Below are positions 1-11,770 of a stretch of DNA of 64,000 nucleotides, piece by piece. Made by a program: the position numbers and the translations under genes. This DNA is from Megamerina dolium (lineage: Eukaryota > Arthropoda > Insecta > Diptera > Megamerinidae): NCBI GenBank assembly GCA_963854835.1, contig OY978525.1, forward strand, positions 19,624,309 through 19,688,308, given 5' to 3'. Below the pieces are notes generated by a model, which saw only the letters and a list, made by a program, of their open reading frames with translations, was not told where the DNA came from and searched no databases. The first letter of the stretch is position 1. Each line of letters starts with the position of its first letter.

Positions 1-1211
1 AAAAGCAACGTGTATGTAAAACAATTGAAATGTTTTTTTCAGTTTTTTATTATATTCAACCATTCAACCAACAATTAAACCACAAACACAAGTCACAGGC
101 ATCATCACAATTGCACCACAAAATGATTTAAAGCCAACAGCATGCAGTATATATGTTATATGTATAGCAGAGCATAAAAATAGTCGTACAACAAAATACA
201 GAAATCAAATCAACCTGACCTCTGGCCCTATTTGAGTTTGAGCCATGAGCCTTTATATATACCATACACCAAGTACGAGTACTAATGTATTAACATACTA
301 AATATATGTATATAGTGCATGTACATAAACAAAAGTATCAATTGAACCAACTGAACAAGCAACAATCACAATGACAACCATAACTATTTGTTTGTTGAAG
401 TTTTCTTCTATTACAAATACAAATAATTTTTCTTTTACTTTTTTCATATGGTTTCTTTTACCTATATACATATTTATTGTCGCATTTGTAGATACATACA
501 TATACTTAGTAATGTATATATAATATATATTATTTGCTCCTATTTAGTTTTCCCTTTGAATTCAACAGCCAAATCGCCTCATCAGTGCGCAGTGTGTAAT
601 ACTGTGCACCATGACGGCGTGTTGGCAAATAGTGCAACAATATCGGCTATATAGAGACGGCTAAATGTCGTGATGATGGCAAATTGTAAATAGTTTAAAT
701 GATTTCAATATTGTCTTTGAATGGAGTACCAGTTATCACACAAGCTAATGATATGAAATTAGGAATTGAGAATTTGTACTTTGTCTTTTTTTTTTTCTTT
801 TTTTTCTTCATGTTGCTTTTTTTTTTTTTTTTGTAGTAATTTTGCAAAATTCCAAAAACATTTTTGGTATTTTTTTGCTTCGTTTTAAAATACACTTGAA
901 AGAAAGTGATACAAATACAGCTGCAGTAGAGTAGCACATATTTTTCGCAGTTAAAAGCCAAATAAATAAATGTCAAAAAGTTATCAATGGCAAAAGATTG
1001 TCAATAAGAAATTTGCAATTCTTCTGAGAAAATAAAAAAACTCTCTGTGATATATAATGATATATAAAGAAATCTCACAAAATTTCTACCTTTCAAAATA
1101 ACATAAAATCAGTAAGCTGCTTCCAATACTGTTTAAAATTTAGCATGCGTGTCAAAACCGAAAGGTCGCTGAAGTTTTTTCTTTTGATCCATTAATGCCG
1201 ACTACTCCTGA
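1..1211. other. Non-coding AT-rich DNA
   Basis: No coding signature on either strand. Positions about 785-835 are a pyrimidine/T-rich low-complexity run. Short open frames here consist of low-complexity or hydrophobic residues and match no family I recognise. Confidence 0.6.
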
Positions 1212-1678
1212 TGTGTCCCTTTAGAAACCTTAAACGAATATTTTGTACAAATGAGAAATAAGAATTTACCACACCTATGGATCTGTGTCCCTTTAGAAAA
1301 CTTAAACGAATAAAAAAATAAATATGTGGCCCTTAAAGCCCCGAAAGGCTCTGTGGCCGACCTTCTCTTCCATTCTTACAGTATCTACTTATTTTAACCG
1401 GTTCCGACATCACTTTTTCTGAGCTTCGTCACAGAGTTCTTTTAGAAACTTTTCCATGGCAAGTTGTTACTGCCGGAAAAAATGCCAATTGTTTGCCGAC
1501 AGGTGGGTACCGTTCGAAGGAAAAACCTTTTTGATATTAAATTAGTTATGTTTCATCCGGGGATTGAACTCACGACCTACAGATCAAAAGACCAACACAC
1601 TAACCACTGAGCTACGGCACCCAGTTAAACGAATATTTTGTATAAATGAGAAATAAGAATTTACGACACCTATGCATC
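1212..1678. repeat. 72-bp tandem duplication split by a SINE
   Basis: The sequence beginning TGTGTCCCTTTAGAAA at 1212 recurs at 1284 with only a few differences, giving a 72-bp period. The second unit is interrupted after 1312 and resumes after 1624, where ATTTTGTATAAATGAGAAAT continues the same unit up to about 1678. The interruption is exactly the SINE insertion, so the duplication came first and the SINE landed in its second unit. Confidence 0.8.
1313..1624 (-). mobile_element. tRNA-derived SINE, full-length copy A
   Basis: Read on the minus strand, the element starts at 1624 with CTGGGTGCCGTAGCTCAGTG, which contains a pol III A-box (TAGCTCAGTGG). About 45 bases later comes a B-box (GAGTTCAATCC, near 1561-1571). 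This is a tRNA-like head of roughly 70 nt. It is not a tRNA gene, because the acceptor arm does not close. A body follows with the shared block GTCGGCAAACAATTGGCA near 1484-1503, and the element ends in an A/T-rich tail near 1313-1325. It is flanked by perfect 11-bp duplications TTAAACGAATA at 1302-1312 and 1625-1635, the mark of LINE-driven insertion. Related copies lie at 31954-32130 and 24160-24291. The partner LINE is unknown. Confidence 0.85.
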
Positions 1679-1954
1679 TACACTTAACCCGTTTAATGAT
1701 ATTTTAGACCATACCATACAACTTTTCCGTGAAAAATCTTCTGAGAGAGAGCTTTGATTACAAATGCCTCCATATTCAGAGTGTAGAATCTATTCTGAAG
1801 ACCCGTAGATGGGTGTTTTCATTATATTTCTTTACTTTTGACAGGTATAGAAGTTTAGTTAGGGATTTCTACCAAATCAGCTGTGAAAATCAACACTTGT
1901 CTTTGGCATTTCTGTTAAATATATATACTTTGATCAATTCTATATCAAAATCCA

Positions 1955-2360
1955 AATTCAGGCTTTGTGCGGCAAAGTTACAGAACACATTGCGCGAAGA
2001 TACGGTGCGCATAATCGTACATTTTGGCAGCTTATACACAATACAATGGATCAGTAATCAGCGTTTACTTTTAGAGATAATATTTTTCCAATTCGAGCTT
2101 ATAGTATTTATACCGAAGAAGCCATCTCCACTGTTCAAATGAGTGCTACCGAAGTGCCAAATTTGTCGATCGGAGACCGTCCTCAACAATTTGAGCTCTG
2201 TCCTTGCTTTGCAGCCATGCGTACAAAATCCAACTGGTTTAAGTTAAGGCAACATACTTTATTTTTAAGTTTAAGGCGTACATTCCTTAAATGAGCTGAA
2301 AATCGACTCAAAGTTGAACAGTATTTTTACAGCAAAATCATCTCATCATCTTCTTTCTAG
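1955..2360 (+). pseudogene. Tc1/mariner-superfamily transposase remnant (N-terminal half)
   Basis: Plus-strand translation gives recognisable helix-turn-helix region pieces: IARRYGAHNRT near 1995-2025, then TEEAISTVQM, PNLSIGDRPQQ and LCP near 2110-2210, then KIQLV near 2226 and RRTF near 2276. Stops and frameshifts separate them. These blocks match the N-terminal half of the insect IS630/Tc1/mariner group that also appears at 11.6-12.6, 35.9-36.6 and 41.5-42.1 kb. No terminal inverted repeat was found and the catalytic half is missing. It is a fossil with no expected product. Confidence 0.65.
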
Positions 2361-5226
2361 TATCTCGGGTGTGTGAAAAAGCAAAACTGTGACATGTGTA
2401 GAGAGGAGAGGCTGTCATGAGACTTTCGAGAACTCAATACTTCCCGAAAAAGTCACTGTTTGATATGGCTTGCATACCGGAGGCATAATTGATTAATACT
2501 TTTTCAAAATTGAAGTTAGAGTCACATTACCATCAATAGTAAGCTGTACGTGCAAATGATTAGCAAGACCTTGATTCCGTCGACTATTTTTTGGGGAGTT
2601 ACATTAAGGCACTGGTTTTTGTTGATCAACCAGTCAGAATTGCCAGCTAGGATGTCAGTAACCGGCGCATTATAACAAAAATTATTATAAACGCAAAATT
2701 TCATTAGGTTTTGTCTTTACTTTACTTTACTTACATATTTATTTAAATCGTTCTATAGCTTTAAAAAGGCACAAGTTATTTGGATTTTATGGAAAAGCTA
2801 GCATTCTCGGAAAAGCCATCATGTCATTAGTATATACTTGATCGACAAAGTTTTTGGGTGTCGGACTGATTCTAACTTAGGATGAAAGACCAAGATCCAT
2901 ATAATTAATCCACACAAATCATTTTGCATTCTCAGGTTAAATTTTTTACATTTTTTACTAAATGAATCTAGGTCTTTAATCCTGAATTGGAATCATTCCG
3001 CCCTCAGATAATAATCCTGAAATTGTGTCACAGTGTAATTTAACATAAAATGCTATTCGTTCAAAAATTACAACATTTATAAATATAAATTTATTATAAC
3101 ACCGAAAAAAATGGGGGGGGAAATATTTCTAAGTGTATTTTTAGGTGGCTTTCTTTGGACTATATTTAAGTAAGTACAGTCACATAACAATCACAAAATA
3201 GTAGCACTGTTAATAATAATAAGAATAAAATTAATATGAAAACATTTATCTATTTTTTTATTCACAACATTTATCGCTGCTACTACCACACTGAGCACCT
3301 TTGAACAATAGGCCATATTAATGTCATTTAAACATTTATTGATTTTGGCTACCAAAAAAAAAATGGAAAACAAAGGACAAAAAATTATTACAATAACCAT
3401 AACAATAATAAGTACAACAATATAAAAATTGAATTTTTTTGTTTTGTTTCTATTGTAAAAGTTCATGATCTTTAATATGTTTTGTCCTGATTTTGTATGT
3501 GCCGTTTTTCTTTCTTTGTGGTTCTCACCACCCACCACTTTCATCTTAACATCAATGGGTATCGTATAATTTCTTTCTGTTGTAAAGAGTATTATATATG
3601 CATTTTTTTTTATAAAGTATTTTTCTGTAATAAAATCTTTAGATTAAAGAAATATCAATAATTTTAATAATACCGTAGAAATTATGTAGCAATTACCTTA
3701 TTCATATTTCCATGGGTAAATATGTCAGTACATAGTTATAAAATCTCTGCAAAATGATCAATAAAGAGTCTAAAGAAATTACAACTATGCTATTTTTAAT
3801 TGTTTACCAATATTAAGCAATGCATTGCGCGAAACAGATATTTTAATTGATTTTCTACCAGATGAGATCTAAGCACTTGAAGTCTTCATTTCAGTTTAGA
3901 GGAACCAACGATACTAATGAAATAAAAAGCTTGTATGAATATACGAGTACTTACATAAATACCTTCCTTGTAATAACAAGCGGAACAATAGTAGCAGCAG
4001 CAGCAGCAACAATAACGATGCCGTAAACAATTAATGAATATAGATATGTGCATAGTTACAAATGCCCAGTCGGTAGTTTTAAAGCATAAAAATCGGAATA
4101 ACCCTTAGTCATAGGCTTTGTAGAGAGTAAATTGTACTTTGTGCCATATATTAAGTTTTATATAACTTCTATTAAGTTTTCAAGTGTATTTTGAGCTTAA
4201 TATTGTGGCCCTGTAATCGCTATTAATTCTGATGGTGATCTAAAAACCATGCTATCCCGAATTGTTTTATTATATTTTATCTCTCACCTTTGCCTGTTTA
4301 TCTATTATATTCGACAAATTGTGGGAAATATTCCAATCAACCAGCGCATTCATCTTTTATTTCTGGAGGAAGCAAAATGGTTGAGTAATGCTTTATTAGT
4401 TTCGTTACAATTAAAGCGTAGCTTATTCGAACGAAGCATATGTGTGCTATATTTAGAAGCTCTGAAAAGAATTAGAAAATGTTCTCTTTCCAATAGGGCG
4501 CTTACATATATGACGAGTACATACTTGCAATAGATGTACATGCATAATACATATGACAATTAAGCCAATCCCCTTGAAGAATGAAAAAAAAATGTTAAGA
4601 AACTAATCGCGTCTTATTCTATATACTTACTGATTCTCAACTTCCTCTTGCAACCACATAACATACATATAGTACTTATATGTTCATATGTTAAACCTGT
4701 TCAACAAGTTCAATATTGCTTAACAATTATGCTTTTTTAAGCAAGTTAGATAATTCTAATGGCCGTCCTTTGCCAAAACTGGCAAATTTGCAGAAACAAA
4801 ATATTGAAAAAGCCTTGCCTAAAGGTAAGCGGTAAGTGGTGGTCAGAATTTATAAAGTTTCTGTGAATGTACTATTCTTATATTTCATTTAATTAAGTTA
4901 AGTAAAATAAAATTTTTTAAAATTTTGCAATTTTTCAGAATTACTAAAATTTTCAGAGTTATTGAGCTGAAATTCAACACATAAAATTATTTTCACGGAC
5001 AATGTTGAAAATTACCGCAACCAAATCAAAATCATGTTCACCTTCCGTACAAAATTATGCTTTGGAATGTTCGTTTTAAGATATTGAGTAAATAATATAA
5101 AACTTGCTGGAAGCACATTTATCCTTCCACTTGCCGGATCATTATAGTGTATTCTAGGCTGAACTTTTAACCACTAGGGAAGCCCTCGTAATTATTAAGA
5201 GCTTTATCCTAACAACAAATTAAATC
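2361..5226. other. Non-coding DNA with simple repeats
   Basis: No family recognised. A short CAG/CAA run lies at about 3990-4012, a run of eight G at about 3112-3120, and the 94-codon open frame at 4249-4533 (+) has no motif I can name. The stretch is otherwise AT-rich unique-looking DNA. Confidence 0.5.
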
Positions 5227-5228
5227 TA

Positions 5229-5767
5229 AAGGTGTAAAAGCTTAAATCCGCTGTTTGCTCGTAGATGGCGTTAGTAAGCATATTGAGCTATTATTGACTG
5301 TGCATCCTTTTTTTTATGAGTTCGACAACTGTCAATTAGTAAACACCATCAGTGATTTCATACAACAACATACATTTTTCCTCATATAATCATGTCTAGT
5401 TTCGTGCCAGAAAAAGAGCATATGCGGGAAGCTCTACTTTTTCGCTTCAATTTGAAGAAATCGGCTGCTGAGTCGCATCGAATGCTTGTGGAGGCCTATG
5501 GTGACAGTGGGCTATTGGAAACTGTTCAAAGCAGGCCATTTTGACTTGAGTGACAAGAAGCGTGAAAATAGACCCAGAAAAGTTGAGGACCATGATTTGC
5601 AGGCTCTTTTGGATGAGGACGACACCCAATCGCAAAAAATGCTTGCCGAACAGTTAGGTGTTACTCAACAAGCCATTTCCATACGTTTACGAGCCATGGG
5701 GAAGGTTCTATGAAAAAAAAAGTGTTGTTTTTACCGAAAAACAGCGTATTTAAGCTTGTGCACCTGG
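5229..5767 (+). mobile_element. Internally deleted mauritiana-type mariner
   Basis: Both ends are visible. The left end (5229 onward) carries AGGTGTAAAAGCTTAAATCC. The right end, read inverted from 5767, carries CCAGGTGCACAAGCTTAAAT and continues CGCTGTTT. The inverted repeats are about 30 bp and imperfect. TA dinucleotides flank at 5227-5228 and 5768-5769, as expected of mariner. The inverted-repeat start CCAGGTG-ACAAG resembles the mauritiana subfamily (Mos1). At 539 bp it is less than half the usual 1.3 kb: everything after about codon 100 of the transposase is gone and the reading runs straight into the 3' end. This is a MITE-like deletion derivative. Confidence 0.8.
5392..5713 (+). pseudogene. 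mariner (mauritiana-type) transposase N-terminus, frameshifted
   Basis: The ATG at 5392 opens MSSFVPEKEH and continues through KKSAAESHRMLVEAYGD, close to the Mos1 N-terminal DNA-binding region. After AYGD a small deletion removes part of the region between the helices and shifts the frame. The other frame then reads WKLFKAGHFDLSDKK, LQALLDEDDTQSQK and LGVTQQAIS up to a stop at 5713. The catalytic DD34D domain is absent. The piece covers the paired-like HTH domain only, so even a translated product could at most bind the ends. Confidence 0.8.
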
Positions 5768-6054
5768 TATATTTATAGCAAGATCACTCCAATTAGTAAG
5801 GCATTCATCAAAGACAGCGATTGAATGTCACGAGTTATTAACCGAACTTGCTCAGTATATCACCATTATATCACCATTACCAGAAATAATGAGGGCGCAT
5901 GAGTTTGCCAGGCAGGATTCGATGAGATTCTATGGGATTCGGCGAAATTCGGTGCCAATGCTGTTGCCAACTTGTAAATTGTTGATAGACAAGTACGCCA
6001 TCTATGTTGCTAACACACGTTGGTGATATACGGCAACCTGTCTAACCTATAGGC

Positions 6055-6290
6055 TAACTTGGCAGAAATCAAGCCACTTTTAAAATTCAACAGGATGGAT
6101 ACTAGAAGAACAATCGGAGCTCTAAGAGGTAATTGTCTTATTGGTACGCATTATTATTATTATAGATTATTATGGGAGCTGTCAAGAGGAAGACAAGGAA
6201 GATACTGTCTCGGATCTTCTGTGCGGTTGCTTGACTCTGTGCAGGAGAAGCTTCGACACTAATCATCATTTGATATTTTTAAAAATATTA
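6055..6290 (+). pseudogene. LINE C-terminal remnant (after RNase H)
   Basis: One frame reads LAEIKPLLKF, MDTRRTIGAL and NCLIGTH. A second frame reads CQEEDKEDTVSDLLCGC, a cysteine-rich motif. The order (GHC-IGTH, then a Cys-rich C..EE.T..LLC.C block) is the 3'-terminal coding region found downstream of RNase H in I/LOA/R1-like LINEs. Frameshifts separate the blocks and no upstream RT is present. This is a decayed, 5'-truncated insertion. Confidence 0.6.
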
Positions 6291-6329
6291 TTTGATCCAA
6301 TTACTTTTTGAAATGTCAAATCTGAGTCA

Positions 6330-7345
6330 GTCCTCAATTTAATATAAAAAAATTGTATGTCCCAGTGCCAAATCGTTGCAGTAAATTTGGTACTTAAAAG
6401 GATAAAGTATGGTGCCTTGAATAAGTTTTGAGGGATGTTCGTTAGATGGCGCAACTTCTACATTTGCTATCAACCATACGGTTAATATATTCATTAGGCT
6501 TTCTTTTACAGTACCTGTCATTTAATAAAAGTGTAAAGAAGCAATTTTTATTGAGCAATAAAACAACATTTGCGGGAAGATTTGCTTCTCATGCTTATTT
6601 AAAAATAATGCCACTGAAAGTCATCGGTTACTGTTGGAAATTTACAAGGAACATTGTATATTGATTCAAATATGTGAGTACTGGTTTCGTTGTTTTAAAA
6701 ATGCTCATTTCGACATTGAAGACAAATGGCTTTTGAAGATGAAGAATTCACGGCTTTATTGAACGAAGATTCATGTCAAACTCTTAAGGAATTGGAAACA
6801 TCATGATTTTTGACGAATCAACTTTTTCCAAGCATTTAAATTATAATGATTCAAAAGCAAGGAAATTGGATCACATACGAATTGAAGCCGAGAGATGTTG
6901 TACCCTGATTTTTCACGTGCGAACAATTGCTTCAACGGGAAAACGGCAACGGTCATTGATGATGAAAAATGGATCCATTACATAACCTGAATCGAAAAAA
7001 TTATGGGTTAAGACCGGCCAACCGTCAACATCAACGGTAAAGAGGAATGTTCATGGTGACAAGCATTTGCTATGTATTTGGTGAGATCAGATCAGTATTG
7101 TTTATTATGACTGCTAAACCCAAATGAAACCATCACCGGTGGCCTTTATCGAACGAGTTTATGATGTGTTTGAGCCGAGCATTGAAGGAAAATCGACTAA
7201 AATACCTCGAAAGACACGACAAAGTAATTATGCAACATAGCAATGCTCGTCCACATGTTGCTGAAATCATTTAGCTAAAATGGGAAGTCCTACCACACTT
7301 GCCTTATAGTTCAGTCATTGCTCATTCCCACTATAACTCATAACT
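6330..7345 (+). pseudogene. Decayed mariner transposase
   Basis: In three frames of the plus strand I read DEKWIHY-like sequence near 6960, KKLWVKTGQPSTSTVKRNVHG near 6998-7055, KHLLCIW near 7063, YYELLNPNETITG-like sequence near 7110 and HSNARPHVAE near 7235, then WEVLPHLPYS near 7280. This is the standard mariner order: first catalytic D before EKW, a block ending LLCIWWDQ, then the second D region (DNARPHVA; here D is replaced by S) and PHPPYSPD. Many stops and shifts make it dead. Terminal repeats could not be located with certainty. Confidence 0.75.
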
Positions 7346-9084
7346 AATTCAAGGCCCCAATATACAATATATTTTGGAATATACTTCACTGGAGGTCGTC
7401 AAAAAGGCAAAGTTTTGATTTCTTTCAGATTGAGGTATACCACTCGTGTATTCATAGAGCATTCAAAGCATAATCTCAACATTTGAACGTAACTAATCTA
7501 CATGTTTCACATGTTACAATGATGATTACAACTACATGTATGTTTGCATGTACTAAGCACTCGTAAGCACTCGTCGGTACGAGCTTGAACATACTATGTC
7601 TCGTACTCGATGAGTGATGAGGATGGCGACAACGACAAAGCCAACGAAGACAATGCGCTTGCCTCCCTCTTATTCTAATCCAATTGTTTTCGTAACGCTA
7701 CTACATAACACTGTGACAGAACATGCCTCTTGATCTTTTAAATCCTCATCGAATTCATCGTCGTTGTTTGTCATCTCATACTGTCACAGCACAAATATAA
7801 TTTTACAATTTAGTTCGCAACTTGTTAGGAATTCATTTAGCACACATACTCGTATAGTGCATACATACATACCTACTAGTGCATAAAAAGAACAAACTGA
7901 AGTAAGTAAGTGTAGGTATTTACTTAGAAGAAAACGAATAAGAATAAGACATATAAATATTGTAGAATGAAGCGAAAACCAAAGAAACCCTAGTCAAGGT
8001 AAACCAATAAGTAAAATAAATCCAAAATAAATAAATGAAAAGAATTAAAAACAAAACAAAAAACAGAGATAATTTAGATCACGAATTTCTTGTCGTATGC
8101 AAATTAATCAAAATGCAACAAAATTTAATCTCCGATAGGCGAGGACAGTCGCTTTAGTGGATTTCTTCTAAATACTATAATTCTTTTTTTTACGTATTTA
8201 CTATACGTTATAATACGCTCTTAATATTGATTTTTTTTCGATATGCAAATGATTGAGGAATTCATATTAAATATATTGACAAGTATAATTTGTTTACAAA
8301 ATAAATATTTGTAGGTCGCTAATATTAATCAATAATTTAAAAATTTTTTTTTCCAAATTTTCTTTTACTCTTTAAACTTTACTATGAAATATATATTTGA
8401 AAGACTGTAGCTACTATAGAAAGCATTTAAATAATTTTAGGTAAATGTGCAACAGAAAAGTCAGTCAATAGCTGAACATAGTCCTCTAGGCTGTTTTAAT
8501 ATTAATCGAAAGATACGATGTATCAAATTAAATTAAGAGCCTTGTAAAATATCCACATTAAAGTCGAGAATATATTAATTCCTTTCAAAATATCTGCCGC
8601 GACTTGTAAGTAATAAACATATTTGAAGTTCATCCTGTTGAAAGACGCTGAAGCATGAACATTTCAAATCAAGGATTTTACTGAATGGTGGATAATTTTA
8701 CGGGAAATTGTACGACTAAAATATATTTCCAAGAAAAATGGCGAAAAATCTGCCTGTTTTCTGCTTTTCAAAGTCGCTTTAAAAACATTTGAGTTCGTCT
8801 AAGAATACTAGAAAACCTCTGGCAGGACCTTTTGAGGAGGAAAAGTAACGAATGGTATTTCGTTGACCCATTAATTAGGAAATTGATTAAATCATCCACT
8901 AGAAGTGGCAAAGCATGTTGTCACTGTTGCGAATAGAATTGAGAGCCATGCTTCCTATAACATTTTTCTCGATGGAAAAAGAGCTTCGATAAGAAAGATA
9001 ATATCTCAACCAAAAGTGCTTCTATAGATGTTAACGCGTAAATTATTATTCGGGTTTTTATTTTTTCTAAAAATATATTCCCAT
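7346..9084. other. Non-coding DNA, no feature recognised
   Basis: AT-rich sequence with many short homopolymers. No coding block, hairpin or terminal repeat seen. The block at 8600-8960 is somewhat less AT-rich, but no family is recognisable on either strand. Confidence 0.5.
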
Positions 9085-9085
9085 C

Positions 9086-9125
9086 CCGTATCTCAGTTGG
9101 TTAGTGCGTTGGTCAACTGTAGATG
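9086..9125 (+). repeat. SINE head-like fragment
   Basis: CCCGTATCTCAGTTGGTTAG followed by TGCGTTGGTC closely matches the first 35 bases of the tRNA-like head of the SINE at 1313-1624, on the opposite strand. The similarity stops before the B-box. It is either a truncated SINE piece or another tRNA-derived repeat. Confidence 0.45.
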
Positions 9126-9939
9126 CTTCTTAGAAAATGCTTCTTTTCTGTGGACCATGCGACAACGGTTTTTAATCGGAAGTGGTCGCCAATATGAAAT
9201 CTGATTAACTGTGAAAAAATGGCGCAGAATAAAAGTTGATAGCTGTCATGACGCCTAATTGCATTAAAGGCACTAATAACCACGTTTTCGATTTTAAAGA
9301 TTGTCCAAGAATGTAAGTCAAAACTTAACTCCAACGCAAGAAGGGACAAACTAAAACTTATCTGGGCTTCAATGGGGGGATTCTACTAAATGTGTCTAGA
9401 ACCATTTATCAGATTTGAATTTAACGGTGGTGGAAAACTCGACCAAGAACCACTGGCAAATAACAGTGTTCCAGAACAACTATTCGTGAAGCTATCAAGT
9501 GCCTCCTTAATGGGCTGAACTACGTAGTAGTTACCTATCCCCTAGTATTAGGAAGGAATAACCTTCATTGATTGACCATTCACATTCACATAACCGAAAA
9601 TTCAATTAGTGTCTTCACCTGAGAAAAGATTTAGATAAATACATAACATTTCATTTGTATTTGTCTAGCCTTTACGAGAATTGAATCTTGTTTCTTCGGA
9701 TCTGATCTACTGAGAATGTACCTGGTGCATTCTATATTCCTCGCCATATATCCAAGATGTATAAATAATTCAAAGATATTTTTAAAGGAGTCATTTTTGT
9801 TCTTTACTCTCACTATGTATCCCTTTTTCTTTCCATTTCCTAATACACTCTTTACTACTCCCCCTCCGTTATCAGGGTTTTCGGCAATAGATAATAGACA
9901 TCACTTTCTTTGGGAAATTAGCTTCTATTGTGTTCTCCG
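9126..9939. other. Non-coding DNA, no feature recognised
   Basis: A 78-codon minus-strand frame at 9113-9349 has no motif that I can name. Nothing else stands out. Confidence 0.45.
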
Positions 9940-9985
9940 ATCTATTTACCTCTATCACATTACAAGGTGATAGAGGTAAATAGAT
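9940..9985. repeat. Perfect 19-bp hairpin
   Basis: Arm 9940-9958 (ATCTATTTACCTCTATCAC) is the exact reverse complement of 9967-9985, separated by an 8-nt loop. It does not sit at the edge of any recognised element. A bidirectional terminator role is unlikely in this genome; a template-switch palindrome or the core of a small foldback element is more plausible. Confidence 0.9.
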
Positions 9986-11649
9986 AATAGTAAATTCCAA
10001 ATAAAACGAAATAAATAAAATCCTATAGTAAGAGCAGGTGTTATCTACAGTATCCAGTAAAAAATGTATTTATTTTTCAGCATAACTTGAGGCATTTTGC
10101 AGAAAAAAAGAAAAACAAAAGAGGTAAGAAATAAACAATCACCACACGAAATTTAGTTCCACATCGTATTGATAATGTCAACGATTCATTAGTAAAACTA
10201 ATTTCGATTTTCCCATCATAATTTGCATTAAATTTTAACCAACGGCAATAAAAGAAGAAATAGAAATAATAAAAAGAAAACCGACTATAACAATGACAAT
10301 GACGATGACAACGATAATAAAATGCTCACACACACACACACACACACATACATGCATATACAATTACAAATGCATATTCATGGTAACAACATTTGGACCA
10401 ATTTAATAACAAACAAGCAACAACGACATAACCAATTCAACAATATCGAAATGGCAAATCTCAGTTTTCAAAATAATCCTCGTTGAGGAATCCCTTTTTG
10501 TTTTTATTCCTAGATACCGTATTAACTCTATTCTATTCCTCTCATTCCTTTGCTCTGTTTCACTATGATGTTTCGTTATAGTAAATCTCTATCTTTGTAT
10601 CTGCATCTACGTAGACTGCATTCATTGCATTTGCATATAAACAAAAAATCAGTTAAGGCAGTTGTATAAAAAATGAAAAGAAAAAACATTAAAAACAATC
10701 AAATGAAATAAAAGTTCATTTACGATCGCTCCATCGATCTTTCAATCAATTTGAATGCAATGAGCAACGAGGCAAAAAGCGTGCGCCGCGTGCATAATGT
10801 AGAGCTTGCTAACTGCACGCTCTATAGAGATGACAGACAAATGAAGTATTTTTGGACATCTCTCCCCATGTAGAGATCGAAGATGCTTGGTAACTGAAAA
10901 ATACGAAATAATGAAAAATAAAAATAAAAACAATTTATAAAACAAAAATAAACCAGCTCCACCTCCTCCGGTGAAGCCTGATGCATTTTTTTTCCCTTCA
11001 TTATTGTCATTGTACAAGTAAATATTTGCATTCGATTCTATACAATGCATCAAAAATTCAATCAAAATTAAATTTTATTTTTATTTATTTTTATTTTTTG
11101 CGAATTTGATTGCAACAGACAAATGAATATAGGTACGCTATGTATTGTATTTGATTAGCAGTTACTCTTATTGGTTCCAGCAATACAATTAAAATGTGGA
11201 ATGATTGTAGTTTTCTGATAAATTGCAAGTACAATACATTAATAAGAAAGATTTTACTCCTAAAGCATCACGTATAACTATGATTACAGCTGCATTTTTG
11301 CTGACATTTTTTATTTACTCCTCTCAAATTTTATTATCTAAATACTTAGATGGTATTCCAAATGAGCAATTTAGATAATTTTCTAAATGCTTGTATTTGT
11401 TACAAGAAGAGGGAGGACAGATTAGTGATGAGCCGATCGTAAGCACAGAAATTACATCAACATCAATTCTTCATCTCCTTCTTAGCGCATTTTCTACTTC
11501 ATACTTCACCAGTGTCACACCTATGAACAAGATCTGTAGATTGATTAATTTTCGAAGACCTAGAAATATAGTCTAATGTTATCAAAACGCATGACCTTAA
11601 ACACACTAACATGCACATGAGACAGTCGCTTTTGCATTACGTACATATT
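9986..11649. other. Non-coding DNA with a (CA)n tract
   Basis: A (CA)11 microsatellite lies at about 10327-10348. The rest is AT-rich. Open frames at 10742-11065 (-) and 11391-11576 (+) lack recognisable motifs. Confidence 0.5.
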
Positions 11650-11770
11650 ATCTCTTGCTCAGACATTAGCTGGTTGTCACTATCTCCAAATACGGCAATT
11701 TTGCTTCAAGTATCTATCGAGCAAAAAATAAGTCTCGTCGCTAAAGAAACTTTTTATAAAAAAATCATCA
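11650..11770 (-). pseudogene. Tc1/mariner transposase fragment B
   Basis: The minus strand reads MDDDFFIKSFFSDETYFLL and then YLKQNCRIW near 11685. This is the catalytic-D segment (SDET/AHF followed by a KQNCRIW signature) of the same insect Tc1/mariner group as fragment A next door. The segment overlaps in content with fragment A (SDETYFHL near 12215), so the two are separate copies in the same orientation and not one interrupted copy. Only about 40 codons survive. Confidence 0.65.

Noticed and set aside
1555..1624. Possible tRNA gene on the minus strand
   Set aside because: A-box and B-box are good but the acceptor stem cannot pair and the sequence is the head of a repeated SINE flanked by a target duplication.
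1729..2142. 137-codon plus-strand open frame
   Set aside because: No motif in this frame; the region is better explained by a Tc1/mariner remnant read in other frames.
3191..3544. 117-codon minus-strand open frame with hydrophobic stretch
   Set aside because: Low-complexity Ile/Val-rich translation of AT repeats; not a convincing membrane protein.
4249..4533. 94-codon plus-strand open frame as a small gene
   Set aside because: No start context, domain or neighbour support; length is expected by chance in this much sequence.
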